From positions 310,001 to 374,000 of the forward strand of contig JAIQDT010000231.1 in the NCBI GenBank assembly GCA_021521415.1: a stretch of 64,000 nt of DNA, read 5' to 3'. This DNA comes from Bidens hawaiensis. Its lineage: Eukaryota; Streptophyta; Magnoliopsida; Asterales; Asteraceae. Made by a program: the position numbers and the translations under genes. The notes below the pieces were generated by a model. It was not told the origin of the DNA, did no database searches, and saw only the letters and a list, made by a program, of their open reading frames with translations. Shown in pieces: positions 21,519 through 33,853 of the stretch; within the stretch, counting starts at the first letter, position 1; the number at the start of each line of letters is the position of its first letter.

Positions 21519-23831
21519 TGTAACATCCTAAAATTTCTATATTGATAAATAAAAGAAAGTTATGTTTAGTAAATTCACGTTTTAGTTATTTAATGTCGAG
21601 TAAGGAACGGGTCTTGGGCTTAGTTATTTTATGAACTCGGCCTGTCTCGACCCGTAGGAAGCCAACCCGAGCCTAACCAAACCCGTAGTATATAAACGAA
21701 AGTTCTTGACACTTCCACCATTTTTCACCATCTTCCTTCACTTACACCCACCCAAACACTCTCATTTCTAGAGAGAGAAGCTAGAGAGAGAAAGTTCTCA
21801 AATCACAAATCCGAGTCCACAATCTTGTTCCTAATCGTTTTTGGTAAGTCCCTCTCGAAAATCATCCGTTTTCATAACCATTTTCGACCTCAAATCGAGC
21901 AAAAACTCCCATTTTCGTAACTTGAGTTTTCGGGTCAAAAACCGCCTTGTTTTGGTGTCAAAATGCAAGCTTTTGTGTTTAAAAGTACTAGGAATCGATA
22001 GCCCTTTCAATCCCGAGCATTTCCATGTCAAAAACTTCGATTTTGGGTCAAAAATCTGGAAAATCTGGAAAACCCGTGGGTTTCTCCGTCGCCCAGCTTG
22101 AAGGAGTCGAATCAGACTCATTCGATCGAACCAGTCGATCGAATCAGTCTATTCGATCGAATGCGTAGATCGAACAAGTCCAGTCGACCGAATAGGGAAG
22201 CAATCGAATGGTCTCCAACTCATTCGATCGAATGAGTTTTGTATTCGATCGAATGAGTGTTGAATTCGATCGAACGTGTTCCTATTCGATCGAACGTGTT
22301 CCTGTTTGATCGAACGTGTTCCTATTCGATCGAACGTGTTGTATTCGATCGAACGTGTTCCTATTCGATCGAACGTGTTCCTATTCGATCGAATCAAGCC
22401 AGAACCAAGCTGTTTCCAAGTTCGCCTAAGGTTTAACTTCGCCTGAAGCGAAGTTCGTCTATAAAATAAATTAAAAACCTAATGGAAAATGTGTTAAGGC
22501 AGTTATCGAAAATAAAATTTTTCCAAGCTGACCTGGCAGCTTAACCCCAGCCAGGGGCTCTGCCCCTTGGACCCCGCTAGGGGCTGCCGCCCCTAGAACC
22601 CCGCTGCCAGGGGCGCTGCCCCCGGACCCCCGTTCGTTGTGGGTCATATATAGATAGAAATACAAACGAGTAGCATTAGTTAATTGATATGTGTAAATAT
22701 TATACAGTTAGCCGAGCCCAGTTAAAGAAAGGAATTACGATCAACGGCGAGCGTAACAGGATCCAGGTGAGTTTCTAGCCCCATTCCTTGTTATGTTTTC
22801 GGGGCTGTGTGCATACTTGATGTGTTGTTAATACATTTATCCAAAGTGATAAGTGTATGCCATAGGTGATATATGTGATATGTATGAATGATTGCTTGAT
22901 GGTTCGTGAACGATCTTCGGATATTGCACGTACTGTCAGGTTGTAACGTTATAAATATGGCAAGTATGATATGTATGTTTATGTGTATGAACGTAAGAAA
23001 GTTAATAAAAGAAGGAAATGACGGTTGTATGGTTGTATGGTTACGAAAGGGGTACCGAGCCCTAATAATACTCGAGGTATGATGTATGGTTGTATGGTAA
23101 CGAAGAGGGAATCGAACCCTACTAATATTCGAAAACATGGGACCAGACCCTAATAATATCTGTGATGTTAGGGACCAGACCCTAATAATATCTGTGATGT
23201 TAGGGACCAGACCCTAATAATATCTGTGATGTTAGGGACCAGACCCTCAAAATATCTGTGATGATAGGGACCAGACCCTTATAATATCTGTGATGTTAGG
23301 GACCAGACCCTTATAATATCTGTGAGGTTATAGGGCGAAAGGCTCTTTAAAACGTATGATTATGAATGTAAAGAAAGTATGTAAGTAAGAAAGAAAGTAT
23401 GTAAGTAAGAAAGAAAGTATGTAAGTAAGAATGAAGGTATGAGTACTTATGTGTGTATGAAAGAAAGTTATGAGGTTAAGTACGTATGTATGTAACAAGG
23501 TATTGTATGGTAGTGTATGATTAACTAGAACTCACTCAGCGTAGCTGACTTTTAGTATGCACGCAGGTGAGTAGGATGAGACAGCTGGCTTGAGTGGAGG
23601 ACACATGGCAGAAGACTAAAGCCTGGCATCTGAAGATCCGATATGTTTTATAAGTTACGTTTTGATTTTGAAAGACAAGAGGAATGTTTAAAGACATGAT
23701 TATGAATTGATATGTAATGTTTTATGAAAGTTTTATATTCCGCGTAAAGTTTTAATTAACTCTGATATTTAGAACTGTGTTTATGAGTAAATCCAACACG
23801 AAAGTAGGGTTACCGGTAACGGGGCCTTACA
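21519..23831 (+). repeat. 3' LTR of the Tekay element
   Basis: Same length (2,313 bp) and content as 14,123-16,435. One substitution was noted by eye (A at 23,250). It ends in CCTTACA directly before the target duplication TATAC. Confidence 0.95.
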
Positions 23832-24928
23832 TATACATACTCTACAATCCTTAATTATTGAAACCGGAATTAACGGGCGTTACATGATTTGATGTGATTT
23901 CTCGTTTGTGTGAAGGATCTAAGTGTGAATGAACAAACTTTTTTTTTATTTACTAATCTTAAAGGATTGAAAATCTAATACAGTGGTTTTTACCTTAAGG
24001 TTTTGAAATAGAGATGGTGGTGAGTTTTTGGTGTATTCCTAGCTTTAAAGCTCTTAAAATGCTCCTAAAAAGCTTTCAAAACAGTCCCAACTCTTAGATT
24101 CTTAAAGGTTTGTAATTAATCAACAAAGGAGGATGAAAAATGGTGAAAATATATTGGTAGGCTGGAGGTGATGGTGAGAGAGAGAAAGAAAAGAGGTTGG
24201 AGTGTTAAATTGGCTTGTTCATAATTATATAATTATATGTGGAAGATGAGTGACAAATGGCAATGGGTGTGGAAGAGTTGGACACTTTTCAAGCATGCCT
24301 TATACCATCACCTAGTCATCTCTTTAATAGGGCCCACAAGTTAGATGGTTTTGAAAAACCAAGGGTTTGGGGACGGTTTGGGTGGAGGTGGGGTGGGGTT
24401 TATGTTAGTGGGTTTTTAAACAATTATCTTAAGTTTCCGTTTTAACGTCTAACAAACTTTAGCTAATCAAACGAATTCCGACCCTAATAATTTCTATCAG
24501 ACTTTATCCGATATTGAATTCCTGATAATATGGACTAAAGAAATTAAATTTTGTGGTGGTTGGTTTCGGGTTCATACAGTGTCCGACACTGGCTCTTGAA
24601 CTGCTAACTTTTTAAAATATTTCTGACCGAACCTTCTTAAAATAAGTTTATGACTCATTACTAATGTTTTTATCATAATGATAATTTTTCGAGTTATTCT
24701 AGATACTTTGGACATTTAACTTTTATTTTTAAGTCGTCGCTGATGTTCGTTTCACGTATTGTCCGCTACGCGACAAAATTTAACTTTTCGAACATAAATA
24801 AATATATCACACATATTTGGATTTTTTTTGGACTAAAATAATGTCACTTTATTTATTATATTATTTTATTTACATAAGCACGGTTACATTAGTCACAGGA
24901 TTAGGTTAATTTTTAGTCGGGCGTCACA

Positions 24929-24946
24929 TTCTCCCCTCTTTTAAGA
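24929..24946 (-). other. Polypurine tract of the old minus-strand element
   Basis: On the minus strand AAAAGAGGGGAGAA abuts the 3' LTR end (TGTGACGCCC). This fixes the element's orientation. Confidence 0.8.
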
Positions 24947-25291
24947 ATTTTCGTCCCGAAAATTTAGGAGTTGATACTGGTTTCGGATTATAAAGGGAAT
25001 GGTGAGGGTATTTCTGCATACTACTAGACCAATCCGATTGGCGATTTCGAAAGGTCCAATATTATGAAGACTCAACTTTCCTCTTTTGTCAAATCTGATT
25101 AACTATATTCAAAGTGAGACTTCCTAGAAAATTCTGATCTTTAACTTGGAATTGTGATGATTTTATTAGGTTATCGACATAACTTTTCTATTGAACAACA
25201 ATTTCTTTCAATCTTTACTTGATTCGGACACCCTTGTCAGTGGTTTGCAGAACAATTTAGATTCTAACAACTACTTTTCTCCAACTTAAGC

Positions 25292-25483
25292 TCAACAAGG
25301 TGGAAATCGGCATTTCTTTCCGTATAAAGTCTTGAAGTAACCGACCTTAATAATGGAGTGATAATCGCTATTGTTTGAAAACTTAGCCACTGGTAGGCGA
25401 GTATCCCAAAGATTCGCGAAGATATTTCCAAAACGTTGATTTAGAGAAGTCATATTAAAGTTCAAATGCACCTGTAAATTCAC
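25292..25483 (-). pseudogene. Integrase remnant of the old element
   Basis: A short minus-strand frame with KFSNNSDYHSIIKVGYFKTL and LYGKKCRFPPC corresponds to the E-containing end of the integrase core (compare [20 protein letters not shown] in the intact copy at 20,817-20,874). The flanks (24,947-25,291 and 25,484-26,249) are in the expected pol region but too eroded to translate. Confidence 0.65.
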
Positions 25484-26249
25484 AATTACGTTCTAGAACC
25501 GTAATTGTCAATTTACCTTACAAGATTACTCTAACATTCTTTCCATCATGAATTAGTCAATTCCTTCATCTTGTTTTTTTTCCTAAGAGGGGTAGGGAAT
25601 GAGCGGATCGATCCAAAATTGTCGAGATAGGCGCTTTTGGTAATTTAGTTGTATAGTTTATAGTAATAGGCTCTCATTTCTACTAGAAAATTTCAGGTTG
25701 TCACCGAAGTTCAGATGGCTTCTGATGTGCTGCAATAACCTTGGGTCAAGTTAAATACTTGTTGACATAAGTTGCAATACCTCCCTTTATATTGGACTAC
25801 CAATAAGGGCCTTGGAGAGCTTTATACGTCTTAGTAAAACCTGGATGGATTAAGTATCTAGACTTATGCTTCGTCTAGTGACCAATCTACACAAGTTCCC
25901 TAAATTGAGGTACCTAAATTTTGATATACTAAATACAGTGTTATTGGATTTAAGCATCCATTCACATTCTAAACCGCTTAGGTTTTCAGCCTTTAAGTTG
26001 TTCTCTTTTCAAAACTCCGCATTATGCATTTTGACTTCGAGTCGTAAGACTCATTTGAATTATTAATTCCAATGCACATGCGCATAACCATTTTTATTTT
26101 TCTTTCCTACTCATATATCAGCTACAATATTTACTTTACCTACGTGGTAATAAATATCGTAGTCATAATCATTAAGTAGCTATACTAAACGTGGTTGTCT
26201 CTTGTTGAGAATAAGTTGAAGGTTCATATGATCGTGTAGTCTTCACGCT

Positions 26250-26519
26250 TCATACCATAAAGGTAATATCTTCATATTTTGAGAGTAAACTTATTAGTTC
26301 CCGGCTCCAAATCATGAGATGTATAATTTTTCTTGTACACTTTGTGATGCATGGGCTATCACCTTTGTCATTCTGTATGAGCATGAATCCAAGGTTTAAG
26401 CGTGAAGCATCACGGTGAACTATAATCCATATGTTCCTTCTTGGAGGAATAAAATATGTGCACCATACAACTTTTGTTAAGTAATTGAGAAGCTTTTTCT
26501 TGCTTCTTTGTCTAGTCAT
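26250..26519 (-). pseudogene. RT/RNase H remnant of the old element
   Basis: The minus-strand frame contains HRDASRLNLGFMLIQNDKGD, matching the RNase H start (D-A-S...G-L-G...L-M-Q). It lies between the protease and integrase remnants, as expected. The RT core to its right (26,520-27,308) is broken by many stops and indels and is recognisable only by position. Confidence 0.65.
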
Positions 26520-27308
26520 ATTTCTTATCTTTTCTGAGCTACTGAATTAGGGGTTGAGTTATGGATTTTTTTTAATGAATCATCTATTGTATCCAGTTAA
26601 TCCCAAAAATTGTCGCACTTTAGTAGGTGACCGTGGTGTCTCCTAGTTATAAATTGCTTCAATTTTTGAGAGCTCAACATGAATGCCCTTTTTCACCAAG
26701 GAAAATGGACCTCTCTGATCTAGAATTTATACTTAGATAATTTTGCATACAATTCTCCCTTAACAGCTTCAAGTATCATCTCCAAGTAGTAACTATGTCA
26801 TCGTAATTACTTAAACAAATCATCAATTCTCGGTAATGGTACCAAATTTTAATGATCAGTTTATTTAGTTCTCAGAATCGATTAGATAGTTTCTATTTTT
26901 CCGACGGCGTCACTCTGAATGAAGATTTAGTTCTCGGTGCAACATATTATACAATATTAAGTCTAAACTCTATTGTCTTAGCAGGATTTATCTAGGAAAG
27001 TTTTAAGGGAAACTTCCGGATACTCTTGAATTATAGACTATCTTAATAATATTGATCAAGACGCAGGGTATCCCTTACGCAATAGTTTGCGTGTCCTGGC
27101 AACGAGCCCTAACTTGGTATTACACCGATCACTATGGACTTCTAGTGTTTCACAATTTGCGAGTGGTAAACGTACTAGATTTTCTGAACCTTCGAATTGA
27201 ATATGATTTTTGGACAACTAATCTATACCTATGCCAATACCAAGATTGTCCTAATTCGACGGGTACATAGATCACTACAGTAATTGTGGTTTCTAACCGA
27301 AAATACCA

Positions 27309-27491
27309 TCATGGGTTACTAGTTTCAGTTAGTTTTCCATTGGCTAATTCGATTGAATTTTTAGTGTCTAATTTACTGGTTTTCAAGCTATGTAAGGGTA
27401 CAAATTTTTTAGAGATGAAACTTAAATTGATTTGCGTATCAAAAAGAATATGAGCATAATGGTCATTTATCAAGAGCGTACCAGTGACCAT
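27309..27491 (-). pseudogene. Aspartic protease remnant of the old element
   Basis: HILFDTQINLSFISKKFVPL aligns to the protease active-site region, with DTQ where the intact family has DSG. The catalytic glycine is lost, so the domain is inactive even before counting frame breaks. Confidence 0.7.
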
Positions 27492-27617
27492 CGAGGAATC
27501 CTTCCAGGCCTTCCTTGCATTTGTTTCAAAAGCTCTACCTTTTACATGGCGGTTCTTGAATTTTGGACAATTTTTCTTGTAATGCCCTACAACTCCACAT
27601 TCATAACATCCAGCATT

Positions 27618-28764
27618 TCAATTATTGACAACCATTGGTGGTGTCTCCATGTAGCAGTCTTGGGTCAAATGCCCATAACGATTGCACTTGGTGCATCTCC
27701 TGCAGGTACCAGTATGGCTTTTTCCACAAAACCCACATTTAGGGAGCTGGTTACCCTTTGCAGCAAACATTTGTCCTGAGCCTTGACTAGAGTTTCTATT
27801 GGATTGCCCTCCATAATTCTCGACCGCTTTCCTCTTTTGATCTGCAACTTTCGGAGTCACCTCGTTATCCTTCTTCTCAGAGCCGGATTCCATAGTTTTC
27901 TTCCCGACCGACTTAAGTATTCCCTTACGAACACAATCATTGGTTAATGACTTAGCTAGTGATCTAGCAGACTTGATCGTGTCTGGTTTAGAGGAGGTGA
28001 CCATGCCTTGGATTTCTGGTACCAATCCCCAGATGTACCTCTCGATTCTGACATATTCAGGAGTGACCAGTCATGGTACTAGTCTTGCTAATGAGTTGAA
28101 TCGAGAAGTGTAGACTCCGATGTCAGCACCTTCCATTGACAAATGCCAAAACTCAGACTCAATCTTTTATAGTTCGTTCCTAGGGCAATACTCTTTCAGC
28201 AACAAATCTTTCAACTCATCCCAGGAGAGACCGTAAGAAGCATCTTCTCCCATATTTTGAATTAAAGAGTTCCACCATTCTAAGGCTTCGTCTTGAAATG
28301 AACAAACTCCATACTTGATTCGTTCTGCCGGGGTGCAGTTACTGATTTTCATGACGGATTCCATTTTCTCTATCCATCTGACTATCTCTAATGGACCTTC
28401 AGCTCCAGTAAAAGGTCTAGGATTACATCCTTGAAAAGTTTTATACGTACATCCGAGTACTAAATTCCCTGTTTATATAGTTTTCAAAAATCATTACTGA
28501 TTACTGAATTAACTAGTCATAGTCTCTTGGAATTTACAAACTATTTTCATCCTTTTTATTTTCTACCTGGAGGGTTAACAGTAGCATTTCCGGTTCCAGT
28601 ATTGCTACTAGTACCGTTACCAGTGTTGTTACCGGCACCGCGATTAGCATTCTGCTGTTCGAGTGCAGAGTTGACGTGCTGAGCGATCAGCTGAGCTAAT
28701 TCTTCATGTGTGGTCGGTAGTCCAGATCCTGATTGATGGTATTTCTCTTTGTTTTAGGTGCCAT
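27618..28764 (-). pseudogene. Gag remnant of the old element
   Basis: The probable start is ATG at 28,764 (MAPKTKRN). An ELAQLIAQHVNSALEQQN block follows in another frame (about 28,710-28,650), then a Gag core (YGVCSFQDEALEWWNSL, about 28,320-28,270) and two zinc knuckles: a short CGFCGKSHTGTC and a classical CTKCNRYGHLTQDC (about 27,730-27,640). Stops and at least two frameshifts separate these blocks. Gag would package the element RNA. Confidence 0.75.
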
Positions 28765-29562
28765 TTTCTAATATTTTCATGTTAGGAATAATATTCATTA
28801 TTAATTATTAAACGCATGTGAATAAATATGGTAAATAATCACATTTGCACAATAATTAATAAACCATTCAAAATATCTTTATGACATTCTAGATTGGAAA
28901 ATTTTAATGTTATTGTTTTGGAGTTAATAAAATAACTACCAAAATAGGTGTGAATACGCAACAGCACCAATGACAAGTTTTCAAAATTTTCTTACTAGGG
29001 CATCTAAGGAAGAATATTTCCATCGAACGTAACAAGGGAGAGTTATTATCAGTACAAGTATTCCATAAATGATCGTAACAACTGAGCTAAGACAGCAACA
29101 ACATCCATAGCGGAGTTACGTAATCTCGGGAATCGGAGTAGTAGGGTCGCATCGTCGTCCTCCATTACTTAATGGTAGTAATTTTAAACGGATTTTGCGA
29201 AGGAAGATGACATGTGGCCTAAAGATAGTGGATGAGTGAATAGGCTGTGGGAGTTTGTGCATGGTTGTTGGCATAACAGAGGTCGGTGGAGGCAATCCTT
29301 CGACTTACTGTCAGTGCCGCGTAACGCGATAGTAGTGTGCGAATTAGGTGTCTGTGGCATGTAACTAACTTATGCTTATTAATTAGAAATAAAGTAACCA
29401 CATAATAAAGAGTATATATATATATATATATATATATAATTGAATAACAATTTTTTTTTTACTTTTACCTTTTAACTTCATGAGGCTGGGAAATAGGTGT
29501 GTTGAATATTCGGTTATAGTCTAGAAACTTTTATTCAAAATTTCTAGTTCACCATAACGATT

Positions 29563-29575
29563 GACTCTGATACCA
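29563..29575 (-). other. Primer-binding site of the old element, initiator tRNA-Met type
   Basis: The minus strand reads TGGTATCAGAGTC, 5 bases from the LTR edge at 29,581. Between gag and the PBS (28,765-29,562) is the untranslated leader, with a (TA)n tract (29,412-29,438) and no recognised gene. Confidence 0.85.
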
Positions 29576-29580
29576 ACTTC

Positions 29581-32500
29581 TGTCACACCCCAAAAATGTT
29601 AATTAAACAGCTGAAGACTTTGACAAAGACGTTTCGGGTGATGACAGATGTCGTTTCAGCCAATCACAATCAAATTTACATATAATACATAAGTTAGACT
29701 TTATTCAACCATCAGAGTTTTTACACCTGTCATAATACACGAGTTTATTGAATTACAAGTCCAAACTTTGAAAAGTCAACAGTTTCCATTCAAACAAACA
29801 CGTCAACTTTTCCCGCGCCCTCCACGAAACTTCCACGTTTTCATTTACCTGAAAGACACATTTAAAATATTTTGTCAACGCAAGGTTGGTGAGTTCTTAA
29901 TTTTTAAAACCATATATTTTGAAACAAAGCTTTTCTTTGTTTAATTATTACCATAAATAACACTTCGTCCATACGGCTCGAAGTCAACTTTCGTTGGAAT
30001 AGCGCAAATCGCATTAACGACTTACAGTCGTATCAATATATATAATCCTCTTCGAATGTTTACGAAGGTAATTCATAATTCAAACTTTGTCCAACATTTT
30101 ATTATTATAACAAGTGTATTAGTCATAAGTTTGCAAGAAATATGACACATGCAAGGAATTTAAACCTATAACCCGACACATACCAAACTCAAAATATTTG
30201 CCCCCAACATTTAACCAGAGTGACTAGTCAGCAGGCAGGGCGTCACCCCGATAGATCTATCAATATTTCTACGTCCTAATACAAGGTTAACGGTTATAAC
30301 GACCGGGTAGTTGTTTCCTTACCTTCACGTTCATACTATATTTAGGCAGTTGTTTCCTTACCTAAGTATTTCACGCCAGTCTGATTTAACCCATTACATT
30401 TAATACAACTGTAAAATAAAATGCTTACGAAATGTGTCTTTCCCCCAAAATCATTTATAAAACACTTAATTATTAAAACGAGGGGATTTATGAGAAACTC
30501 ACCTTCGGTAGGTACAGCGTCAGATATGTCCAAACACCTCGTGTCCTATTAATATAGTACACGCTTTTAATAATCTATACATTTTAAGTTGTTCATTCAA
30601 CTTAAAATATTTCACACAAACGTTTTATCTTTCCTTAAACGTTTCTTTTTGTCTTTGTATAGTCCAAGTTCGAACGACTCGTTGGCAACTTTTAGTTCGT
30701 TTCAAGTCTAATTCATATTTTCACGCAAGCATACAAGTAGTCTAACTTAATTTTTAACCAGCAAATTTTATATGTCTAAACACATGTATCAAGTAATAAC
30801 ACCACAATTATTATTATTATTATTATTCTAGAAAATAATGTTATATTATTTAATATTATCTAAATTTATATTCTAGCAATTATTAGTTGCACGACTATTT
30901 ATAAAGTACAAGTTTTATAATATTATATTTATTTATAAAGTACAAGTTTTATAATATTATATTTCTAAGGTTGTTTCCCCGGTTCCGTGTTTAACGACGA
31001 ACCGGTCAACTTTTCGGTTGTATAATCATTGTTTAAAGTTTAGAAAAAGACTTCTTAGATAAAATTATATAAGTTTAATTAGTTATTTTATAAAAACACC
31101 TTCTTTCTTATTTTAGTTATAATTCTCACGGAAACGGAAATTTCAACGTTTTCATGTCGGTTTTCGAGGATCAAGTTTTTTTTACCAACTTCTCCGTGTT
31201 ATATACATTATTTTGAGTAATGTATATTATTTTTAGCTTTTAGGGGCTGTTCAAAAATAGTCTCGAAAACTTTGTCGCTTCATGTTAAAAGGTCAAACTT
31301 TTCGACCGTTTAAGCAACCGACTAACAAGATAAGCAAAACGAAGCATGTTGAACACATTATGCACCAAATATAATCCTTTGAACTTATAAAACACCAAAC
31401 TTTTCCAGAATTTGATCATGTCATATAATTATATTTTCGATTAGCTAATACGTAAACATGTTCATCATGTTCAAGCTTCATGTAGTAATAACAATTTGAC
31501 TAATCATTTGGTACTTATTGTGTGATTTTACTAACACTTAAAATCAGATTCTATGGCCATATAACAAGTCTTAAAATCTTAGTTCCTAATCAAGATTGTT
31601 AACAAGAAATTTAAGCATCTTTTAACTAAGCATGGAAATAAGTACTTTATGTAATACAAGTTGTACATTTTCTTATGTTCATGTGGGTTTTCCACATAAA
31701 CATTCATTATTATGCTATTTTCTTTTCAAGTACTCTAGGTTATATATATATATAGCATCCATCAAAGATTTTCAATGACATTATCAAAACAATATTAAGA
31801 TTAACACATTTGAACGTCTAGATCATAAACCAAGTTTCAATATGTATAAGCATGAAAAACACACCCACCCATACTCACGGCTTCTTTCTCAAAACCCATA
31901 TTTCTATCAAGAATCATAATAACAATATATCTCAACATCAATAATTATTAAAATGGAAATTAAATGCACATAGTATATAAATATATACATGTATGGGTTA
32001 CATGCACACATGCATACTACCTTACGCGACACACACACACACACACAAACATTACCCATGTTCCATTTTTATATTTGATTTGATGTGATTTCTCGTTTGT
32101 GTGAAGGATCTAAGTGTGAATGAACAAACTTTTTTTTTCTTTACTAATCTTAAAGGATTGAAAATCTAATATAGTGGGTTTTACCTTAAGATATTGAAAT
32201 AGAGATGGTGATGAGTTTTTGGTGTATTCCTAGCTTTAAAGCTCTTAAAATGCTCCTAAAAGGCTTCCTTAACAATCCCATCTCTTAGATTCTTCAAGGT
32301 TTGTAATTAATCAACAATTGAGGATGAAAAATGGTGAAAATATATTGGTAGGGTGGAGGTGACGGTGAGAGAGATGGTGATAAGTTTATGACTCATTACT
32401 AATGTTTTTATCATAATAATAATTTTTCGAGTTATTCTAGATACTTTGGACATTTACCTTTTAATTTTAAGTCGTCGCTGTTGTTCGTTTCACGTAGTGT

Positions 32501-32666
32501 CCGCTACGCGACAAAATTTAACTTTTCGAACATATATAAATATATCACACATATTTGGATTTTTTTTGGACTAAAATAATGTCACTTTATTTATTATATT
32601 ATTTTATTTACATAAGCACGATTACATTAGTCACAGGATTAGGCTAATTTTTAGTCGGGCGTCACA
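29581..32666 (-). repeat. 5' LTR of the old element
   Basis: 3,086 bp from TGTCACACCCC to GGGCGTCACA. It is nearly identical to the interrupted 3' LTR but lacks about 460 bp and has a local tandem duplication of about 35 bp near 30,895-30,963. It preserves the uninterrupted target of the solo LTR insertion. Confidence 0.88.
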
Positions 32667-33853
32667 CATTTTACTCTCATCACTGATTTTCCAGATTACC
32701 TGTTAACAAATAAGACAAACACAAACAAGAATATACGGATGAATCAAAAATTGCCCAGTAACGGAAAGAACAATAGTACATGCAAAGACGGACCTACGTA
32801 AAGCAAAATGCATACAAAACTGAGACTGAAACTAAAACTGTTTCGAATGTAAACTCGGGCTTAAGACGGAACTATAACCATATACACGATCAGAACATAA
32901 TCAAAGTACACTCAAAACATATCCAAAAGCACATATAAAGCGTGCCGAAAATATAACCAAATATTTATAAATACTGAACTACACGACCGTGATGTAATAA
33001 TAAATAGGTTGTGTAAATACAGAAGCACCTAGAGCGTAAATAGAGGGGCACACAGCTAGCTAGTCCATGCACAAAGGAGACGGTGTGGGTGGCGTACACA
33101 CATTGTTCCATCTCAAACAGAAGTCAGGAGTTAGGAGTCAGGAGTCGGAGTATTGGCTCTATTCCGTTTTATATTCGGTGTCCGTCACTTTATAGTGCGG
33201 ATAATTGTTAGCTTTTAGTTACAGTTTGAGTTCAGTTTATTCAGTATGTTATATTTTATAATAATATTCATAGCATACAATAGAGTATATATTTTGTACT
33301 CTTTGTTGCGTGTTCCTGCATATGTTAGTGATATGGTTTTAGTTTCAGCACTCTGTTACTCGAGCATTGTTCTGATTTTTCGTTGGGGCGTCAATGACAT
33401 GGCACTTATTGTGACAATGCGCAATCAAAGTTCAGGGCGTCTCAAACTATACTTACTTAGTACCTTGGCCACCTAGAATCGTATAGATCGATCTTAGTTC
33501 CGACTCCTGACTCCTGACTCCTGACTTCTGTTTGAGATGGAACAATGTGTGTACGCCACCCACACCGCCTCCTTGGTGCATAGACTAGCTAGCTGTGTAC
33601 CCCTCTGTTTAGGCTCTGGGTGCTTTTGTATTTACGCGACCTATTTATTATTACATCACAGTCGTGTAGTTTAGTATTTATAAATATTTGGTTATATTTT
33701 CGTTCAGCTTAATATGTGCTTTTAGATACGTTTTGAGTGTACTTTGATTATGTTCTGATCGTGTATCTGGTTATAGTTCGGTCTTAAGCCCGAGTTTATA
33801 TTCGCAACAGTTTTTGTTTCAGTTGCAATTCTGTATGCATTTTGCTTTACGTA

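Larger units (their letters stand above)
14123..23831 (+). mobile_element. Complete Tekay-type chromovirus LTR retrotransposon, TSD TATAC
   Basis: All parts are present in order: 5' LTR (14,123-16,435), initiator-Met PBS, leader, one uninterrupted gag-pol ORF, polypurine tract, 3' LTR (21,519-23,831). The element is 9,709 bp. Both LTRs are 2,313 bp. The 5-bp duplication TATAC is at 14,118-14,122 and 23,832-23,836. I found one difference between the LTRs (T at 15,854, A at 23,250), pointing to a recent insertion. It is the innermost layer of the nest, as expected for the youngest element. Confidence 0.95.
11655..23884 (-). mobile_element. Solo LTR with TSD TGATT, interrupted by the Tekay element
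   Basis: TGTAAGGCCCCG at 11,655 to GGGCGTTACA at 23,884, flanked by TGATT at 11,650-11,654 and 23,885-23,889. The uninterrupted target is seen in the partner LTR near 32,070. About 2.5 kb of LTR is present (11,655-14,122 and 23,837-23,884). It is the same family as the LTRs at 57,562-59,585 and 63,471 onward. It contains a short (TA)n tract near 12,190, a GGCCCAA-rich stretch (12,619-12,699) and no coding region. It was left by recombination between the two LTRs of a former element. Confidence 0.88.
9202..24928 (-). repeat. 3' LTR of the old element, interrupted by a solo LTR
   Basis: The LTR sequence is 9,202-11,654 plus 23,890-24,928, about 3.49 kb, nearly the same as 29,581-32,666. It has a stretch of about 460 bp (about 24,180-24,640) that is missing from the other LTR. 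Its first 48 bp are inverted relative to the partner LTR. The small ORF at 9,955-10,146 is also in the partner copy (30,342-30,533) and has no protein-like features. Confidence 0.85.
9202..32666 (-). mobile_element. Old minus-strand Ty3 element with about 3-kb LTRs, TSD CATTT
   Basis: LTRs at 9,202-24,928 (3' LTR, interrupted) and 29,581-32,666 (5' LTR) flank a 4.65-kb internal region. Its decayed gag, protease, RT/RNase H and integrase run right to left. The 5-bp duplication CATTT lies at 9,197-9,201 and 32,667-32,671. The pre-insertion sequence GAGCTTCATTTTACTC survives as its reverse complement at about 36,752-36,767. The zinc knuckles and the initiator-Met PBS are as in chromoviruses of Tekay type, but the coding region is too eroded to be certain of the lineage. 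Confidence 0.85.

Noticed and set aside
24257..24445. 62-codon plus-strand ORF in the old LTR
   Set aside because: Lies in the segment missing from the partner LTR, no domain; not supported as a gene.
33246..33476. 76-codon hydrophobic ORF in the foldback spacer
   Set aside because: No recognisable domain, AT-rich chance ORF; could not be supported as a gene.
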